The notes under the pieces are model-generated. The model was not told the origin of the DNA, did no database searches, and worked only from the letters and a program-made list of their open reading frames with translations. The position numbers and the translations under genes were made by a program. Positions 33,656 to 42,321 of a DNA stretch of 54,734 nt are shown here, in pieces. Where the stretch lies: NCBI GenBank assembly GCA_019748065.1, contig JAIEQB010000006.1:1-54734 (forward strand), read 5' to 3'. This DNA comes from Alphaproteobacteria bacterium (GTDB lineage: Bacteria; Pseudomonadota; Alphaproteobacteria; UBA9655). Within the stretch, counting starts at the first letter, position 1. Each line of letters begins with the position of its first letter.

Positions 33656-34216
33656 ATGATTGGAAACTTAAATCACGTTGCCATTGCTGTCCCTGACTTA
33701 GATGCTGCCATAAAGCAATATCAAACTGTTTTTGGCGCCTTTGTGACTAGTCCTCAAGACCTTGCTGATCATGGTATTCGCCTTGCTATCGTAAATCTTG
33801 CCAATACAAAGATCGAATTAATAACGCCCTTGGAAGATGCCTCCCCTATTGCTAAGTTTCTTGAACGAAACCCCGCAGGCGGTCTTCATCACCTCAGCTA
33901 TGAGGTGCCTGATATTATTGCCGCCCGGGATCAACTTACGGCTGCAGGTCTAGAGGTGATTGGCGATGGAACGCCTCAAACGGGGTATCATAATACACCT
34001 ATCCTCTTCTTTAATCCCAAGGACTGCTTGGGCGTTTTGATTGAGTTGGAAGAGGTAAAAACGACCCTCCAACAAGAGCGGATTAAAATTACTTCTGCCG
34101 TTCACACGAGTCATTATTCAAAAGAACCTTCCTTAGAAGGGGTTGAGGGGATCGGCATTGGGCTTAATGTGGACTTTAGAGCGTCTACTCCCAAGGATAA
34201 TTTGGAAGAGAATTAA
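33656..34216 (+). CDS. mce: Methylmalonyl-CoA epimerase
   Basis: The enzyme interconverts the (R) and (S) forms of methylmalonyl-CoA in the propionyl-CoA to succinyl-CoA pathway. It is a small VOC-fold metal enzyme. Metal ligands are seen in LNHVAIAV (His 7), GGLHHLSYEV (His near 83) and GVLIELEE (Glu near 139). The protein has 186 residues, about 45 more than the usual enzyme; the extra C-terminal part after IELEEVKT is hydrophilic and unknown. AGGAGA precedes the ATG. The pairing with RNase J and DUF1467 genes is common in alphaproteobacteria. Confidence 0.92.
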   Translation: MIGNLNHVAIAVPDLDAAIKQYQTVFGAFVTSPQDLADHGIRLAIVNLANTKIELITPLEDASPIAKFLERNPAGGLHHLSYEVPDIIAARDQLTAAGLEVIGDGTPQTGYHNTPILFFNPKDCLGVLIELEEVKTTLQQERIKITSAVHTSHYSKEPSLEGVEGIGIGLNVDFRASTPKDNLEEN

Positions 34217-34248
34217 CCGATGCGAGGAATCCAAGAAGAGATTTCCTC

Positions 34249-34461
34249 ATGACCTTTATGACCGGCCTTCTCCTTTATGTGGTCATTTGGGTTGTCGTCC
34301 TTTTTATGGTTCTCCCTTGGGGTGTTCACGTTCCCGAAAAAATCGAAAAAGGCCACGCTACCAGCGCCCCAGAAAATCCGTATATGGGGATTAAACTCCT
34401 GGTGACAAGCTTGATTGCAATCCTTCTCTGGATTGTGGCTTATTTGGTCTTAAGGCCTTAG
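34249..34461 (+). CDS. DUF1467 family membrane protein
   Basis: A 70-residue protein with two membrane segments: LLLYVVIWVVVLFMVLPWGV and LVTSLIAILLWIVAYLVL, with a short hydrophilic loop containing PENPYMGIK between them. It matches DUF1467, a small inner-membrane family found in alphaproteobacteria, often after mce. Its role is unknown. Its stop overlaps the convergent gene at 34458 by four bases. Confidence 0.88.
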   Translation: MTFMTGLLLYVVIWVVVLFMVLPWGVHVPEKIEKGHATSAPENPYMGIKLLVTSLIAILLWIVAYLVLRP

Positions 34462-35300
34462 GATAGGCCCTCTTCCTCTACTTCTACAGGCCGCGTCACC
34501 AGCGTGCGAAATTGTGGAACGCCATCTTTAGGGTAAAACCAACCAAATCCTTCATCAGCATCTGCAGTAAAACTACTTGCTTGAAAAGCCCCTATATTGG
34601 GATCAGAGGGATGGAACAAACTGACTGCCATATAAGGTAAGGTTCCTTCTACCGGCAACGTTTTTTTACGCTCTGTAAATTTACATACCAGCTCATAAGC
34701 AGCTTCTACAGCTCCTGCTCTATCCTCTTGCGAAATCTCAGAGGTAAAAAGTGGTAAAATCATAGCCAGCCCTCGGTTTTGAATACGCTCCAGGTTAGCA
34801 TCATTAACTCCCCCTTCTGAGTCTATTTGCCTTGTAATCCCGAGACTTATCCACTTTTGGATAATAGGATGATGTGCTGTCGGATGAGCTTCACTTCCTT
34901 CAGCATAGCCACGAGAAGGCATGCGCCCAAATTGAATAAATCCAAGGGAAATTTTATCACTCCCGTCAACTTGAGAGAAAAGAGAGTAAAGATGATAGGG
35001 ATTTTTAGCTCCTTGACGATTAGTGTTTTGAAGCATAAAACGTCCTTCTGAGCCTTCCTCAGCAGGATATCCCTCCTTTATAGGAAGAGCGGCAAGAACT
35101 CCTTTATAACTCTCCAAAGACTCAAGTTCAGCTGAACTTAAAAAAAACCTTCTATCTCCTGCCGGATTTTTCCAAACAGCATGTATCCTTTGGCCATCCT
35201 CTTCTGTATCAATTTCCTCAAATGACTCCCAGTTAGCAAAGCTTTGGCCGATAGATAAGGGGAATGCTACGGAAACAAGAAGGGCAATTTTTTTAAACAT
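34458..35300 (-). CDS. Secreted protein of unknown function
   Basis: A 280-residue protein beginning MFKKIALLVSVAFPLSI, a signal peptide cut near SFA-NW. The ATG at 35300 is chosen because GGAG lies six bases upstream; a TTG four codons earlier overlaps that site. The mature protein is soluble-looking with Cys only once, and has no motif that I recognise. It is a single gene on the minus strand, upstream of nothing cotranscribed, and resembles the other exported orphans of this window in style. Confidence 0.7.
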   Translation of the reverse strand: MFKKIALLVSVAFPLSIGQSFANWESFEEIDTEEDGQRIHAVWKNPAGDRRFFLSSAELESLESYKGVLAALPIKEGYPAEEGSEGRFMLQNTNRQGAKNPYHLYSLFSQVDGSDKISLGFIQFGRMPSRGYAEGSEAHPTAHHPIIQKWISLGITRQIDSEGGVNDANLERIQNRGLAMILPLFTSEISQEDRAGAVEAAYELVCKFTERKKTLPVEGTLPYMAVSLFHPSDPNIGAFQASSFTADADEGFGWFYPKDGVPQFRTLVTRPVEVEEEGLS

Positions 35301-35397
35301 GAAAGTCTCCAAGGTTAATGTTAAAATGCTTACTTATTACTTATAAAATTTGGCTGGAAAACAATCAAGAAAATTTGCATTTGTGAAAATGAAGCCT

Positions 35398-36852
35398 TTA
35401 TACAAAGGCAGGTTTTTTCATGAGGGCTTCTTTCTCTGATGTCATCATCAAGCCATAAGTTACGGCAGAGATGAAAAGGCCAATAAACCATGCATAGTGA
35501 TAGAGGGGCACAAGGAATTCAAAGGCAGATCCCACTGATAACACCTTTATTTGAACGAGGAAGCCAGGAATATTTGGCAAAACGCCCAAGACAAGGGCAG
35601 AAATGGCTTTGAGATTGTAACCGCGCCAATAGGTGTAATCCCCTTCTCTCTTATAGAGGTCCTTAAGGTTCAAATTTGTGCGGCGGATGATGTAGTAATC
35701 CATCAGGATGATACCTGCAATGGGTCCGAGAAGGGCTGAGTAACCAATCAACCACGTAAAAATGTAACCTGAAGGGTCTGCCAATAGCTTCCAGGGCATC
35801 ATAAGAATGCCCAGGATTCCGGTAATGAGACCGCCGGTTTTAAAGCTGATATGCTTCGGCGCGAGATTTGAAAAGTCATTAGCGGGACTAACTACATTGG
35901 CAGCAACGTTGGTGGTGAGGGTGGCTAGCACAACGGTGATGACAGACAAAATAACAATCACGGGGTTGTCAAATTTTTGGATCAAGATGATGGGATCCCA
36001 AATGGCCTCCCCATAAATGGCAAGGGTGGCGCTGGTCACCACAACGCCAATAAAAGCAAAGAATGTCATGGTGGTGGGAAGGCCCAAAGCTTGCCCATAA
36101 ATTTGTGCCTTTTGATCCTTGGCGTAGCGGGTAAAGTCGGGAATATTAAGACTTAATGTGGCCCAAAAGCCAATGATTCCGGTAACGGCGGCAAAGAAAT
36201 AAGGATAAAATTCAGCATTGCTTTCAAATTTAGAGGCAGTTTGAAAAACCTTATGTAAGCCTTCTGCATTTTGATAGGCCCAATAGAGAAGCGCAATGCC
36301 TCCTAAAATCAGGAAAGGCGCGCATAAGGTCTCAAGCCATTTAATGGAGTTGAGTCCTTTGCACACAAAGAAAATATTCATCAACCAAAAGATCATAAAG
36401 CAGACAAACGGCATAAATCCAACGCCTAGGATCTCTCCTGGGATATGGGCCGCATGAGGCCAGAACAAAAGCACCAGGGTGTAAATGGCTGTCCCGCCAA
36501 TCCAGGTTTGGATGCCAAACCAGCCGCAGGCGACGAAAGCTCTGAGAAGAGCAGGAATATTTGATCCTAAAATACCAAAGCTGGCCCGGGTAAAGACAGG
36601 AAACGGAATGCCGTATTTCACACCCACGTGACCATTCAAAATCATGGGGATGAGGACAATCAGGTTGCCCAAGAAGATTGTCATCAGCGCCTGTAGCCAA
36701 CTCATGCCACCTTCAATCAAGGAAGAGGCCATCATGTATGTGGGGATTTGAACGGAAAGACCAATCCATAAAGTGAAAAAATTAAAACTGGTCCAATTTT
36801 TTTGAGAGCCCTCAATGGGAGCTAGATCTTTGTTGATAAGATCATCGGTCAT
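35398..36852 (-). CDS. NCS1 family permease (nucleobase/hydantoin/allantoin type)
   Basis: A 484-residue integral membrane protein with about 12 helices. The N-terminus NKDLAPIEGSQKNWTSFNFF is typical of NCS1 carriers such as the hydantoin transporter Mhp1; other family segments are FPVFTRASFGI, GWFGIQTWIGG and NVVSPANDFSNL. The family moves purines, pyrimidines, hydantoin, allantoin or thiamine with Na+ or H+. The exact substrate is not clear. Uptake of nucleobases fits a host-associated life. No catabolic gene is next to it. Confidence 0.92.
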   Translation of the reverse strand: MTDDLINKDLAPIEGSQKNWTSFNFFTLWIGLSVQIPTYMMASSLIEGGMSWLQALMTIFLGNLIVLIPMILNGHVGVKYGIPFPVFTRASFGILGSNIPALLRAFVACGWFGIQTWIGGTAIYTLVLLFWPHAAHIPGEILGVGFMPFVCFMIFWLMNIFFVCKGLNSIKWLETLCAPFLILGGIALLYWAYQNAEGLHKVFQTASKFESNAEFYPYFFAAVTGIIGFWATLSLNIPDFTRYAKDQKAQIYGQALGLPTTMTFFAFIGVVVTSATLAIYGEAIWDPIILIQKFDNPVIVILSVITVVLATLTTNVAANVVSPANDFSNLAPKHISFKTGGLITGILGILMMPWKLLADPSGYIFTWLIGYSALLGPIAGIILMDYYIIRRTNLNLKDLYKREGDYTYWRGYNLKAISALVLGVLPNIPGFLVQIKVLSVGSAFEFLVPLYHYAWFIGLFISAVTYGLMMTSEKEALMKKPAFV

Positions 36853-36932
36853 GATTCAACACCATATTAGAATTTACCTTTTTTACGGTAATCTTTAAGT
36901 CAATGTCAAACATAAAATCGTGCTTTGTAGCC

Positions 36933-37007
36933 TGGTGCCGTCGGAGAGAATCGGACTCTCGACCTCACCCTTACCAAGGGTGTGCTCTACCACTGAGCTA
37001 CGACGGC
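36933..37007 (-). tRNA. tRNA-Thr (anticodon GGU)
   Basis: The reverse complement folds as a full tRNA. The acceptor stem GCCGTCG pairs with CGACGGC, followed by discriminator A and an encoded CCA. The D arm has AGCTCAGTGGTAGAGC. The anticodon stem-loop ACCCTTGGTAAGGGT has GGT in the loop position. The T arm is GAGAG-TCCGATT-CTCTC, with C instead of T at the second loop base. No intron is present. Confidence 0.97.
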
Positions 37008-37112
37008 AAGATTCGCGCAAGATGCCACACTGTCGCTCTGCAATCAAGAGCTGAGATAAAGGTTTGAAAAAAAATTTGACGATACCTTTAGAAAATGTTT
37101 AGGATGCCTCCT

Positions 37113-37277
37113 ATGACAATATCTCTTCCCCCAAAAAAGCCCCCTCACCCATCGATCCTTGAAAGGAAAAAGTTAGTTGAGGCGAGGGAACGGCGCCTTG
37201 CGGAAGCTCTTCGTGAAAATTTAAAAAAACGGAAAGAGCAGTTGCGGGGGCGAAAGCCTCCGGTTATTAGTGATTAG
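37113..37277 (+). CDS. Small basic hypothetical protein
   Basis: A 54-residue protein rich in Lys, Arg, Glu and Pro (LPPKKPPHPSI, then a charged helix with ERRLAEALRENLKKRKEQL). The ATG at 37113 follows AGGA at about eight bases; an ATG at 37095 is also possible. It could be a small nucleic-acid-binding or ribosome-linked protein, but no family is recognised. It lies between two tRNA genes on opposite strands. Confidence 0.5.
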   Translation: MTISLPPKKPPHPSILERKKLVEARERRLAEALRENLKKRKEQLRGRKPPVISD

Positions 37278-37341
37278 AAACAATTTGTCTCATTTTCTCA
37301 TTGACCCGCTTTGAAATTCGGGTATTTTAAACATAATTCTT

Positions 37342-37417
37342 GGGCCTGTAGTTCAGTGGTCAGAACCCTCCGCTCATAACGGAGTTGTCGCAGGTTCGAA
37401 TCCTGCCGGGCCCACCA
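37342..37417 (+). tRNA. tRNA with CAU anticodon, probably tRNA-Ile2
   Basis: A 76-base tRNA: acceptor GGGCCTG pairs with CGGGCCC, then A and an encoded CCA. Anticodon stem CTCCG/CGGAG encloses CTCATAA, so the anticodon is CAU. The short D loop (TTCAGTGGTCAGAAC) and the variable region TTGTCGC are closer to tRNA-Ile(CAU), whose C is changed to lysidine by TilS, than to elongator tRNA-Met; initiator features (unpaired first acceptor base, three G-C pairs in the anticodon stem) are absent. Elongator Met cannot be fully excluded. Confidence 0.93.
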
Positions 37418-37451
37418 TCCGCCTTACTATTTTATAGGAGTAACTTTTTTT

Positions 37452-39140
37452 ATGGCATCTCAACAATATATATATGTTATGAAGGGCCTGACAAAGGTTT
37501 ATCCGGGCTCACGAGAAGTTTTTAAGGATATTTGGCTGTCTTTCTACCCTGGCGCTAAAATTGGCATCATCGGTGTCAATGGTTCAGGAAAATCTACTTT
37601 GATGAAAATCATGGCTGGGATGGATAAAGAATTTAATGGAGAAGCCTGGGCTGCAGACGGTACAACCGTGGGTTACCTTCCTCAAGAACCAGAACTTAAT
37701 CCCAATTTGACTGTTGAAGAAAACGTGATGGAAGCCCTTTCGGAAACAAAGATGCTTCTTGACAAGTTTGAAGCCATTAGCGCGCGCTTTGCCGAGCCTA
37801 TGGAAGACGATGAGATGACCGCCCTTCTGGCTGAGCAAGCTGAACTCCAGGATAAAATTGAAGCGGCCGAGGGCTGGGATATTGGCCGTAAGGTTGAAAT
37901 TGCCATGGATGCTTTGCGTTGTCCTCCGGGAGATGCAGACGTAAAGAATCTTTCTGGTGGTGAAAAACGACGAATTGCCCTGTGCAAGCTCCTTCTTCAA
38001 CAACCAGATATTCTTCTCCTCGACGAGCCCACAAACCACCTGGATGCGGAATCAGTAGCTTGGCTTGAGCGTCATCTCCAAGAATATAAGGGGACTGTTA
38101 TTCTTGTTACCCACGATCGCTACTTCCTGGATAATGTTGTTAAGTGGATTTTAGAGCTAGATCGTGGCCAGGGGATTCCTTTTGAAGGAAACTATTCTGC
38201 CTGGCTTGAGCAAAAACAAAAGCGCCTTGAGCAAGAAGGTAAGCAAGAAGGGGCACGACAGAAAACTCTTGCTCGAGAGTTAGAATGGATTCGTCAGTCA
38301 CCTAAAGCCCGCCAAGCCAAAAGCAAGGCGCGTATTCAATCTTATGAGGAATTGCTAGCTCAAGATGCGCGCAAATCTCAAGAAACGGCCCAAATTATCA
38401 TTCCTGCAGGACCTCGCTTGGGCGCAACAGTTATTGAAGCTCAAGAGCTTTCCAAAGGCTTTGGGGATCGCCTTCTCATCGAAAAACTGAATTTTAAGCT
38501 GCCTCCAGGAGGCATTGTCGGCGTTATTGGTCCTAATGGTGCTGGTAAAACCACCCTCTTTAAACTCATTACAGGACAGGAAAACCCTGATGAAGGAACT
38601 TTCCGCGTGGGTGAGTCAGTTGTCCTTGGTTATGTGGATCAATCCCGAGATACACTGGCTTCCAATAAAACTGTTTGGGAAGAAATTTCGGAAGGGAATG
38701 AAGAGATTGAGCTCGGCAAACGCAAAATGCAAAGTAGAGCCTATTGCGCTAGCTTTAACTTTAAAGGCGCCGATCAGCAGAAAAAAGTAGGGCAGCTTTC
38801 CGGTGGAGAGCGTAATCGTGTCCATTTGGCCAAAATGTTGAAATCGGGTGTGAATGTTCTCCTCCTCGACGAGCCCACCAACGATTTGGATATTGATACC
38901 TTACGTGCTCTCGAGGAAGCTCTTCTCGAGTATGCCGGCTGCGCTGTTGTCATTAGCCACGACCGCTGGTTCCTTGACCGAATTGCAACTCATATCCTGG
39001 CCTTTGAGGGCGACAGCCATGTGGAATGGTTTGAAGGAAACTACCAAGCCTATGAGGAGGACCACAAGCGGCGCTGTGGGATAGATGCTGACCAACCCCA
39101 TCGTTTGAAGTATAAGCCTTTGGTTAGGAAAATAGCTTAG
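37452..39140 (+). CDS. ettA: Energy-dependent translational throttle protein EttA (ABC-F)
   Basis: EttA binds the ribosomal E site and tunes early elongation to the ATP/ADP ratio. The 562-residue protein has two ABC ATPase domains without membrane parts. The N-terminal one has Walker [21 protein letters not shown] and DEPTNHLD; the C-terminal one has [20 protein letters not shown] and DEPTNDLD. The EttA-type arm insertion and the linker with [19 protein letters not shown] are present. It begins [18 protein letters not shown], as usual. AGGAG precedes the ATG. It follows a tRNA gene and is followed by a second ABC-F gene. Confidence 0.96.
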   Translation: MASQQYIYVMKGLTKVYPGSREVFKDIWLSFYPGAKIGIIGVNGSGKSTLMKIMAGMDKEFNGEAWAADGTTVGYLPQEPELNPNLTVEENVMEALSETKMLLDKFEAISARFAEPMEDDEMTALLAEQAELQDKIEAAEGWDIGRKVEIAMDALRCPPGDADVKNLSGGEKRRIALCKLLLQQPDILLLDEPTNHLDAESVAWLERHLQEYKGTVILVTHDRYFLDNVVKWILELDRGQGIPFEGNYSAWLEQKQKRLEQEGKQEGARQKTLARELEWIRQSPKARQAKSKARIQSYEELLAQDARKSQETAQIIIPAGPRLGATVIEAQELSKGFGDRLLIEKLNFKLPPGGIVGVIGPNGAGKTTLFKLITGQENPDEGTFRVGESVVLGYVDQSRDTLASNKTVWEEISEGNEEIELGKRKMQSRAYCASFNFKGADQQKKVGQLSGGERNRVHLAKMLKSGVNVLLLDEPTNDLDIDTLRALEEALLEYAGCAVVISHDRWFLDRIATHILAFEGDSHVEWFEGNYQAYEEDHKRRCGIDADQPHRLKYKPLVRKIA

Positions 39141-39195
39141 TACACAAATCTGTAAATCACCAAGGAGATCCTAAGTGTCCCCCTCGTCTTGCTCT

Positions 39196-39275
39196 GGACC
39201 TCAGGATGAGATATCTTTTATATTTAAATACAAAGAGTTGTCATCCTGAGGAGCCCTTTAGGGCGAACTCAGGGT
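39196..39275. repeat. Palindromic intergenic repeat
   Basis: CCTCAGGATGA (39199-39209) and TCATCCTGAGG (39241-39251) are perfect inverted arms, and a second hairpin, CCTGAG...GCCC-TTTA-GGGC...CTCAGG, lies at 39245-39273. It sits in the 270-base gap between ettA and the next ABC-F gene; no gene is seen there. It may also end ettA transcription. Confidence 0.65.
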
Positions 39276-39410
39276 CTCTTCAATAACATAGTTGACGACA
39301 GAAATATGTCATTTTCCTTGGCGTATGAAAATCCGTCAGATGGTAAGAATAGCTGTAAGTTTTTCTCATGACAATGCTCCTTGCCTTATCACCCTCTTCC
39401 TTTTAAGAAT

Positions 39411-41213
39411 ATGGTTATGAATGCAACGCCGCCCCTTTTAACCCTGAATAATGCGCACCTCCGGTTTGGAGAGCGGATCATCTTTGACGATGTCTCTCTC
39501 TCCCTATTTCCGCGCGATCGCGCGTGCCTTGTGGGGCGGAATGGAAGTGGCAAATCAACCCTTCTTAAAGTCATCACAGGACGGCTTGATCTAGATCGGG
39601 GAGAGCGCTTTTCAAAGCCTCACCTTAAAATTGGCATTCTCGATCAATCCTTGGCTCCTTCAAAACCTCTTTCCATTCAAACTTATTTAGAGAGTCAGCT
39701 GGAGGGCAAGGTTGAAACCCATCATCTTGGGGAAACCTTAAGTCACCTCGAGCTTGCGCCTGAAAAAATGCTGAACGACCTTTCAGGAGGTGAATCCCGG
39801 CGCGTCATGTTGGCAAAGACCCTTGTGGGAAAGCCAGATGTGCTTTTGCTGGATGAGCCCACCAACCATCTGGATCTCCCCACCATTGAATGGCTTGAGG
39901 ATTATCTTAAATCCTACCCAGGGGCCATCCTTATGATTAGTCATGATCGCACCTTTCTTACAAAGCTATCTCAACGCACCTTTTGGCTGGATCGAGGAGA
40001 GCTACGCATTCTTGAAAAAGGCTACCCCGAATTTGATGATTGGGCGGAGACCATTCTGGAGCATGAAATACGCACCCAAGAAAAACTTTCCCAGAAAATT
40101 GCTCAAGAAACGGAATGGCTCCATAAGGGGGTAACTGCGCGCCGGCGCCGAAACCAGGGCCGCCTTCGCAATCTTCTTTCTCTGCGCCAGGAAAAAAAGC
40201 AGCACCAGGGTCCACAAAGTTCCATTGTGATTTCAAATCAAGAAGACATCTCCGGGAGCAAATTAGTTTTTGAAGCCAAACATGTGTTTAAAAGTTTCAC
40301 GGGTCGCCCTTTGATCAAGGATTTTTCTTGCCGCATCCTAAGGGGAGAGCGCATCGGCATCATTGGGCCCAATGGTGCTGGGAAATCTACTCTTTTGAAA
40401 CTTTTGACAGGGGAACTCTCTCCTGACAAAGGCAACATTCGGCGGGCAAAAAACTTGGAAATTGCTCTCTTTGATCAAACTCAAGGCTCTTTAGATTTGG
40501 AATCAACGCCTTGGCAAACTCTTTGTGAGGGCGGCGGCGATCAAGTCATGGTCCAAGGCACACCGCGTCATGTGATGGGATATCTGCAGGACTTTCTCTT
40601 TGATCGCAAGCAAGCTCTGACTCCTTTAAAAAGTCTGTCGGGGGGCGAGCGCAATCGTCTTTTGCTGGCAAAAATCCTTGCAAAGCCCAGCAATCTCTTG
40701 ATCCTCGATGAGCCCACCAATGATTTGGATATGGAAACCTTGGATCTTCTCCAGGAATATTTGGCCGATTATCCTGGAACTTTGCTCCTTGTCAGCCACG
40801 ATCGCGACTTTCTCGACCGCACAACCACCAGTATCCTTGCCCTCGAGGGAGAAGGCCGCGTGCAAATGTACAGGGGCGGGTATACGGATTATGTGGTGCA
40901 GCGCCCCTCTCAAAAAGTTTTAAAAGAAGAGAAGAAAAAAAGTGAGTCGCCGCCCCCTCCTCCCAAAGCAAAAGAAAAACTGACCTATAAGGACGCGCGG
41001 GATTTGTCCCTTTTGCCGCAAGAAATTGAGGATCTTACGGGGCGAATTCAATCCTTAGAAAAGCGAATGGAAGATCCAACTTTTTATCAAAAAGATCCGG
41101 AAGGTTTTGACAAAGTCATCGCCGAGCTTCAAGATTTAAGGCACCGCATCACGGAAAAAGAAGAACGCTTGATTGCCCTTTTAATCAAGGAAGAAGAGCT
41201 CCAAAAAGGATAA
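39411..41213 (+). CDS. uup: ABC-F family ATPase, Uup-like
   Basis: A 600-residue cytosolic protein with two ABC domains: Walker A GRNGSGKST and GPNGAGKST, signature LSGGESRRVML and [11 protein letters not shown], and DEPTNHLD and DEPTNDLD. The C-terminal 80 residues (LTYKDARDLSLLPQEIE followed by a charged coiled coil) match the DNA-binding coiled coil of Uup. Uup proteins are linked to transposon excision and to ribosome or DNA branch binding. The ATG at 39411 or 39417 gives the usual start; a TTG at 39381 is less likely. It shares a unit with the amidase gene, which begins four bases later. Confidence 0.92.
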   Translation: MVMNATPPLLTLNNAHLRFGERIIFDDVSLSLFPRDRACLVGRNGSGKSTLLKVITGRLDLDRGERFSKPHLKIGILDQSLAPSKPLSIQTYLESQLEGKVETHHLGETLSHLELAPEKMLNDLSGGESRRVMLAKTLVGKPDVLLLDEPTNHLDLPTIEWLEDYLKSYPGAILMISHDRTFLTKLSQRTFWLDRGELRILEKGYPEFDDWAETILEHEIRTQEKLSQKIAQETEWLHKGVTARRRRNQGRLRNLLSLRQEKKQHQGPQSSIVISNQEDISGSKLVFEAKHVFKSFTGRPLIKDFSCRILRGERIGIIGPNGAGKSTLLKLLTGELSPDKGNIRRAKNLEIALFDQTQGSLDLESTPWQTLCEGGGDQVMVQGTPRHVMGYLQDFLFDRKQALTPLKSLSGGERNRLLLAKILAKPSNLLILDEPTNDLDMETLDLLQEYLADYPGTLLLVSHDRDFLDRTTTSILALEGEGRVQMYRGGYTDYVVQRPSQKVLKEEKKKSESPPPPPKAKEKLTYKDARDLSLLPQEIEDLTGRIQSLEKRMEDPTFYQKDPEGFDKVIAELQDLRHRITEKEERLIALLIKEEELQKG

Positions 41214-41216
41214 AAC

Positions 41217-41969
41217 ATGCTAAACTTTCACAAAGCTCCCTCCCCTCATTTTAATGAGCGCGCCCTGCCCCTTGATTCCATCATTCTCCACTACACCGAT
41301 ATGCCAACTGCAGATGAGGCTCTTGCCTGGCTGTGTCATCCCACGTCACAGGTCAGCGCTCATTACCTTATTGATGAGGCCGGAAAGACTTATCACCTGG
41401 TTGAGGATGAAAAACGGGCCTGGCATGCGGGAGAGAGCTTTTGGCAAGATTGCACAGATATAAACAGCTGCTCCTTGGGAATTGAACTTTCCAATCCTGG
41501 CCATAGTCATGGGTATCAGCCCTTTCCAGAGGCTCAAATTGACGCTCTTCTTCAGTTGTGTGAACAATTAAGTGCCCGCTGGGGTATTCCCAAAAACCGG
41601 ATTTTGGGCCATTCCGACATCGCTCCCCGCCGCAAGCAAGATCCGGGCCATCTTTTTCCTTGGGAAGTACTTTCAAGAGAAGGATTAGGGTTGTGGCCAA
41701 CTTCATCAGATGCCTACTCTGAATTGACGCCCTGCGACTTGATCGCGGGGTCCAGGAAAACGTCACAATGGATCCCGCGGTCGAGCCGCGGGACGTCAAG
41801 TTTTATAGAAGAGGGATTAACCACCATCGGTTATGAAACCGTCTCCCTTCCCCATACGATCAGAGCCTTTAAGCGTCATTTTCAACCCCATCAAGGAGAT
41901 GACCGGGCTGATGGAGAGACCCATCTTTTGATTCAAGGCTTGTTAGATAGCCTAAAAATGCATATATAA
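41217..41969 (+). CDS. N-acetylmuramoyl-L-alanine amidase (AmiD-like), with in-frame palindromic insertion
   Basis: The enzyme cuts the bond between MurNAc and the stem peptide in peptidoglycan and its fragments. The 250-residue protein has the amidase_2 core: LHYTDM with a Zn ligand, SAHYLIDEAGKTY, and GHSDIAPRRKQDPGHLFPW with further ligands. After GLGLWP a stretch of about 25 residues (near 170-195) comes from a 76-base palindromic element at 41724-41799. The usual helical tail (IGYETV..., AFKRHFQP, DGETHLL) follows in frame. So the insertion sits in the linker between domains. AAGGA precedes the ATG. No signal peptide is seen, so it may act on recycled muropeptides in the cytoplasm. Confidence 0.9.
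   Translation: MLNFHKAPSPHFNERALPLDSIILHYTDMPTADEALAWLCHPTSQVSAHYLIDEAGKTYHLVEDEKRAWHAGESFWQDCTDINSCSLGIELSNPGHSHGYQPFPEAQIDALLQLCEQLSARWGIPKNRILGHSDIAPRRKQDPGHLFPWEVLSREGLGLWPTSSDAYSELTPCDLIAGSRKTSQWIPRSSRGTSSFIEEGLTTIGYETVSLPHTIRAFKRHFQPHQGDDRADGETHLLIQGLLDSLKMHI
41724..41799. repeat. Palindromic element inserted inside the amidase gene
   Basis: The first 31 bases (from TTGACGCCC) match the reverse complement of the last 31 (ending GGGACGTCAA) at 25 positions, and all six differences are transitions. The 3' arm itself contains CCCGCGG-TCGAG-CCGCGGG. The element is open in the amidase frame. In position and behaviour it is like the palindromic elements that insert in Rickettsia genes, though I cannot assign it to a named family. 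Confidence 0.8.
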
Positions 41970-41976
41970 AAGAGAA

Positions 41977-42320
<344 letters not shown>

Positions 42321-42321
42321 T

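Noticed and set aside
36341-36700. Minus-strand frame of 119 codons inside the NCS1 permease gene
   Set aside because: It is a shifted-frame shadow of a well-supported 12-helix transporter.
41217-41969. A broken amidase gene because of the palindrome
   Set aside because: The frame stays open and the C-terminal helical part follows with its conserved pattern, so the gene is probably functional.
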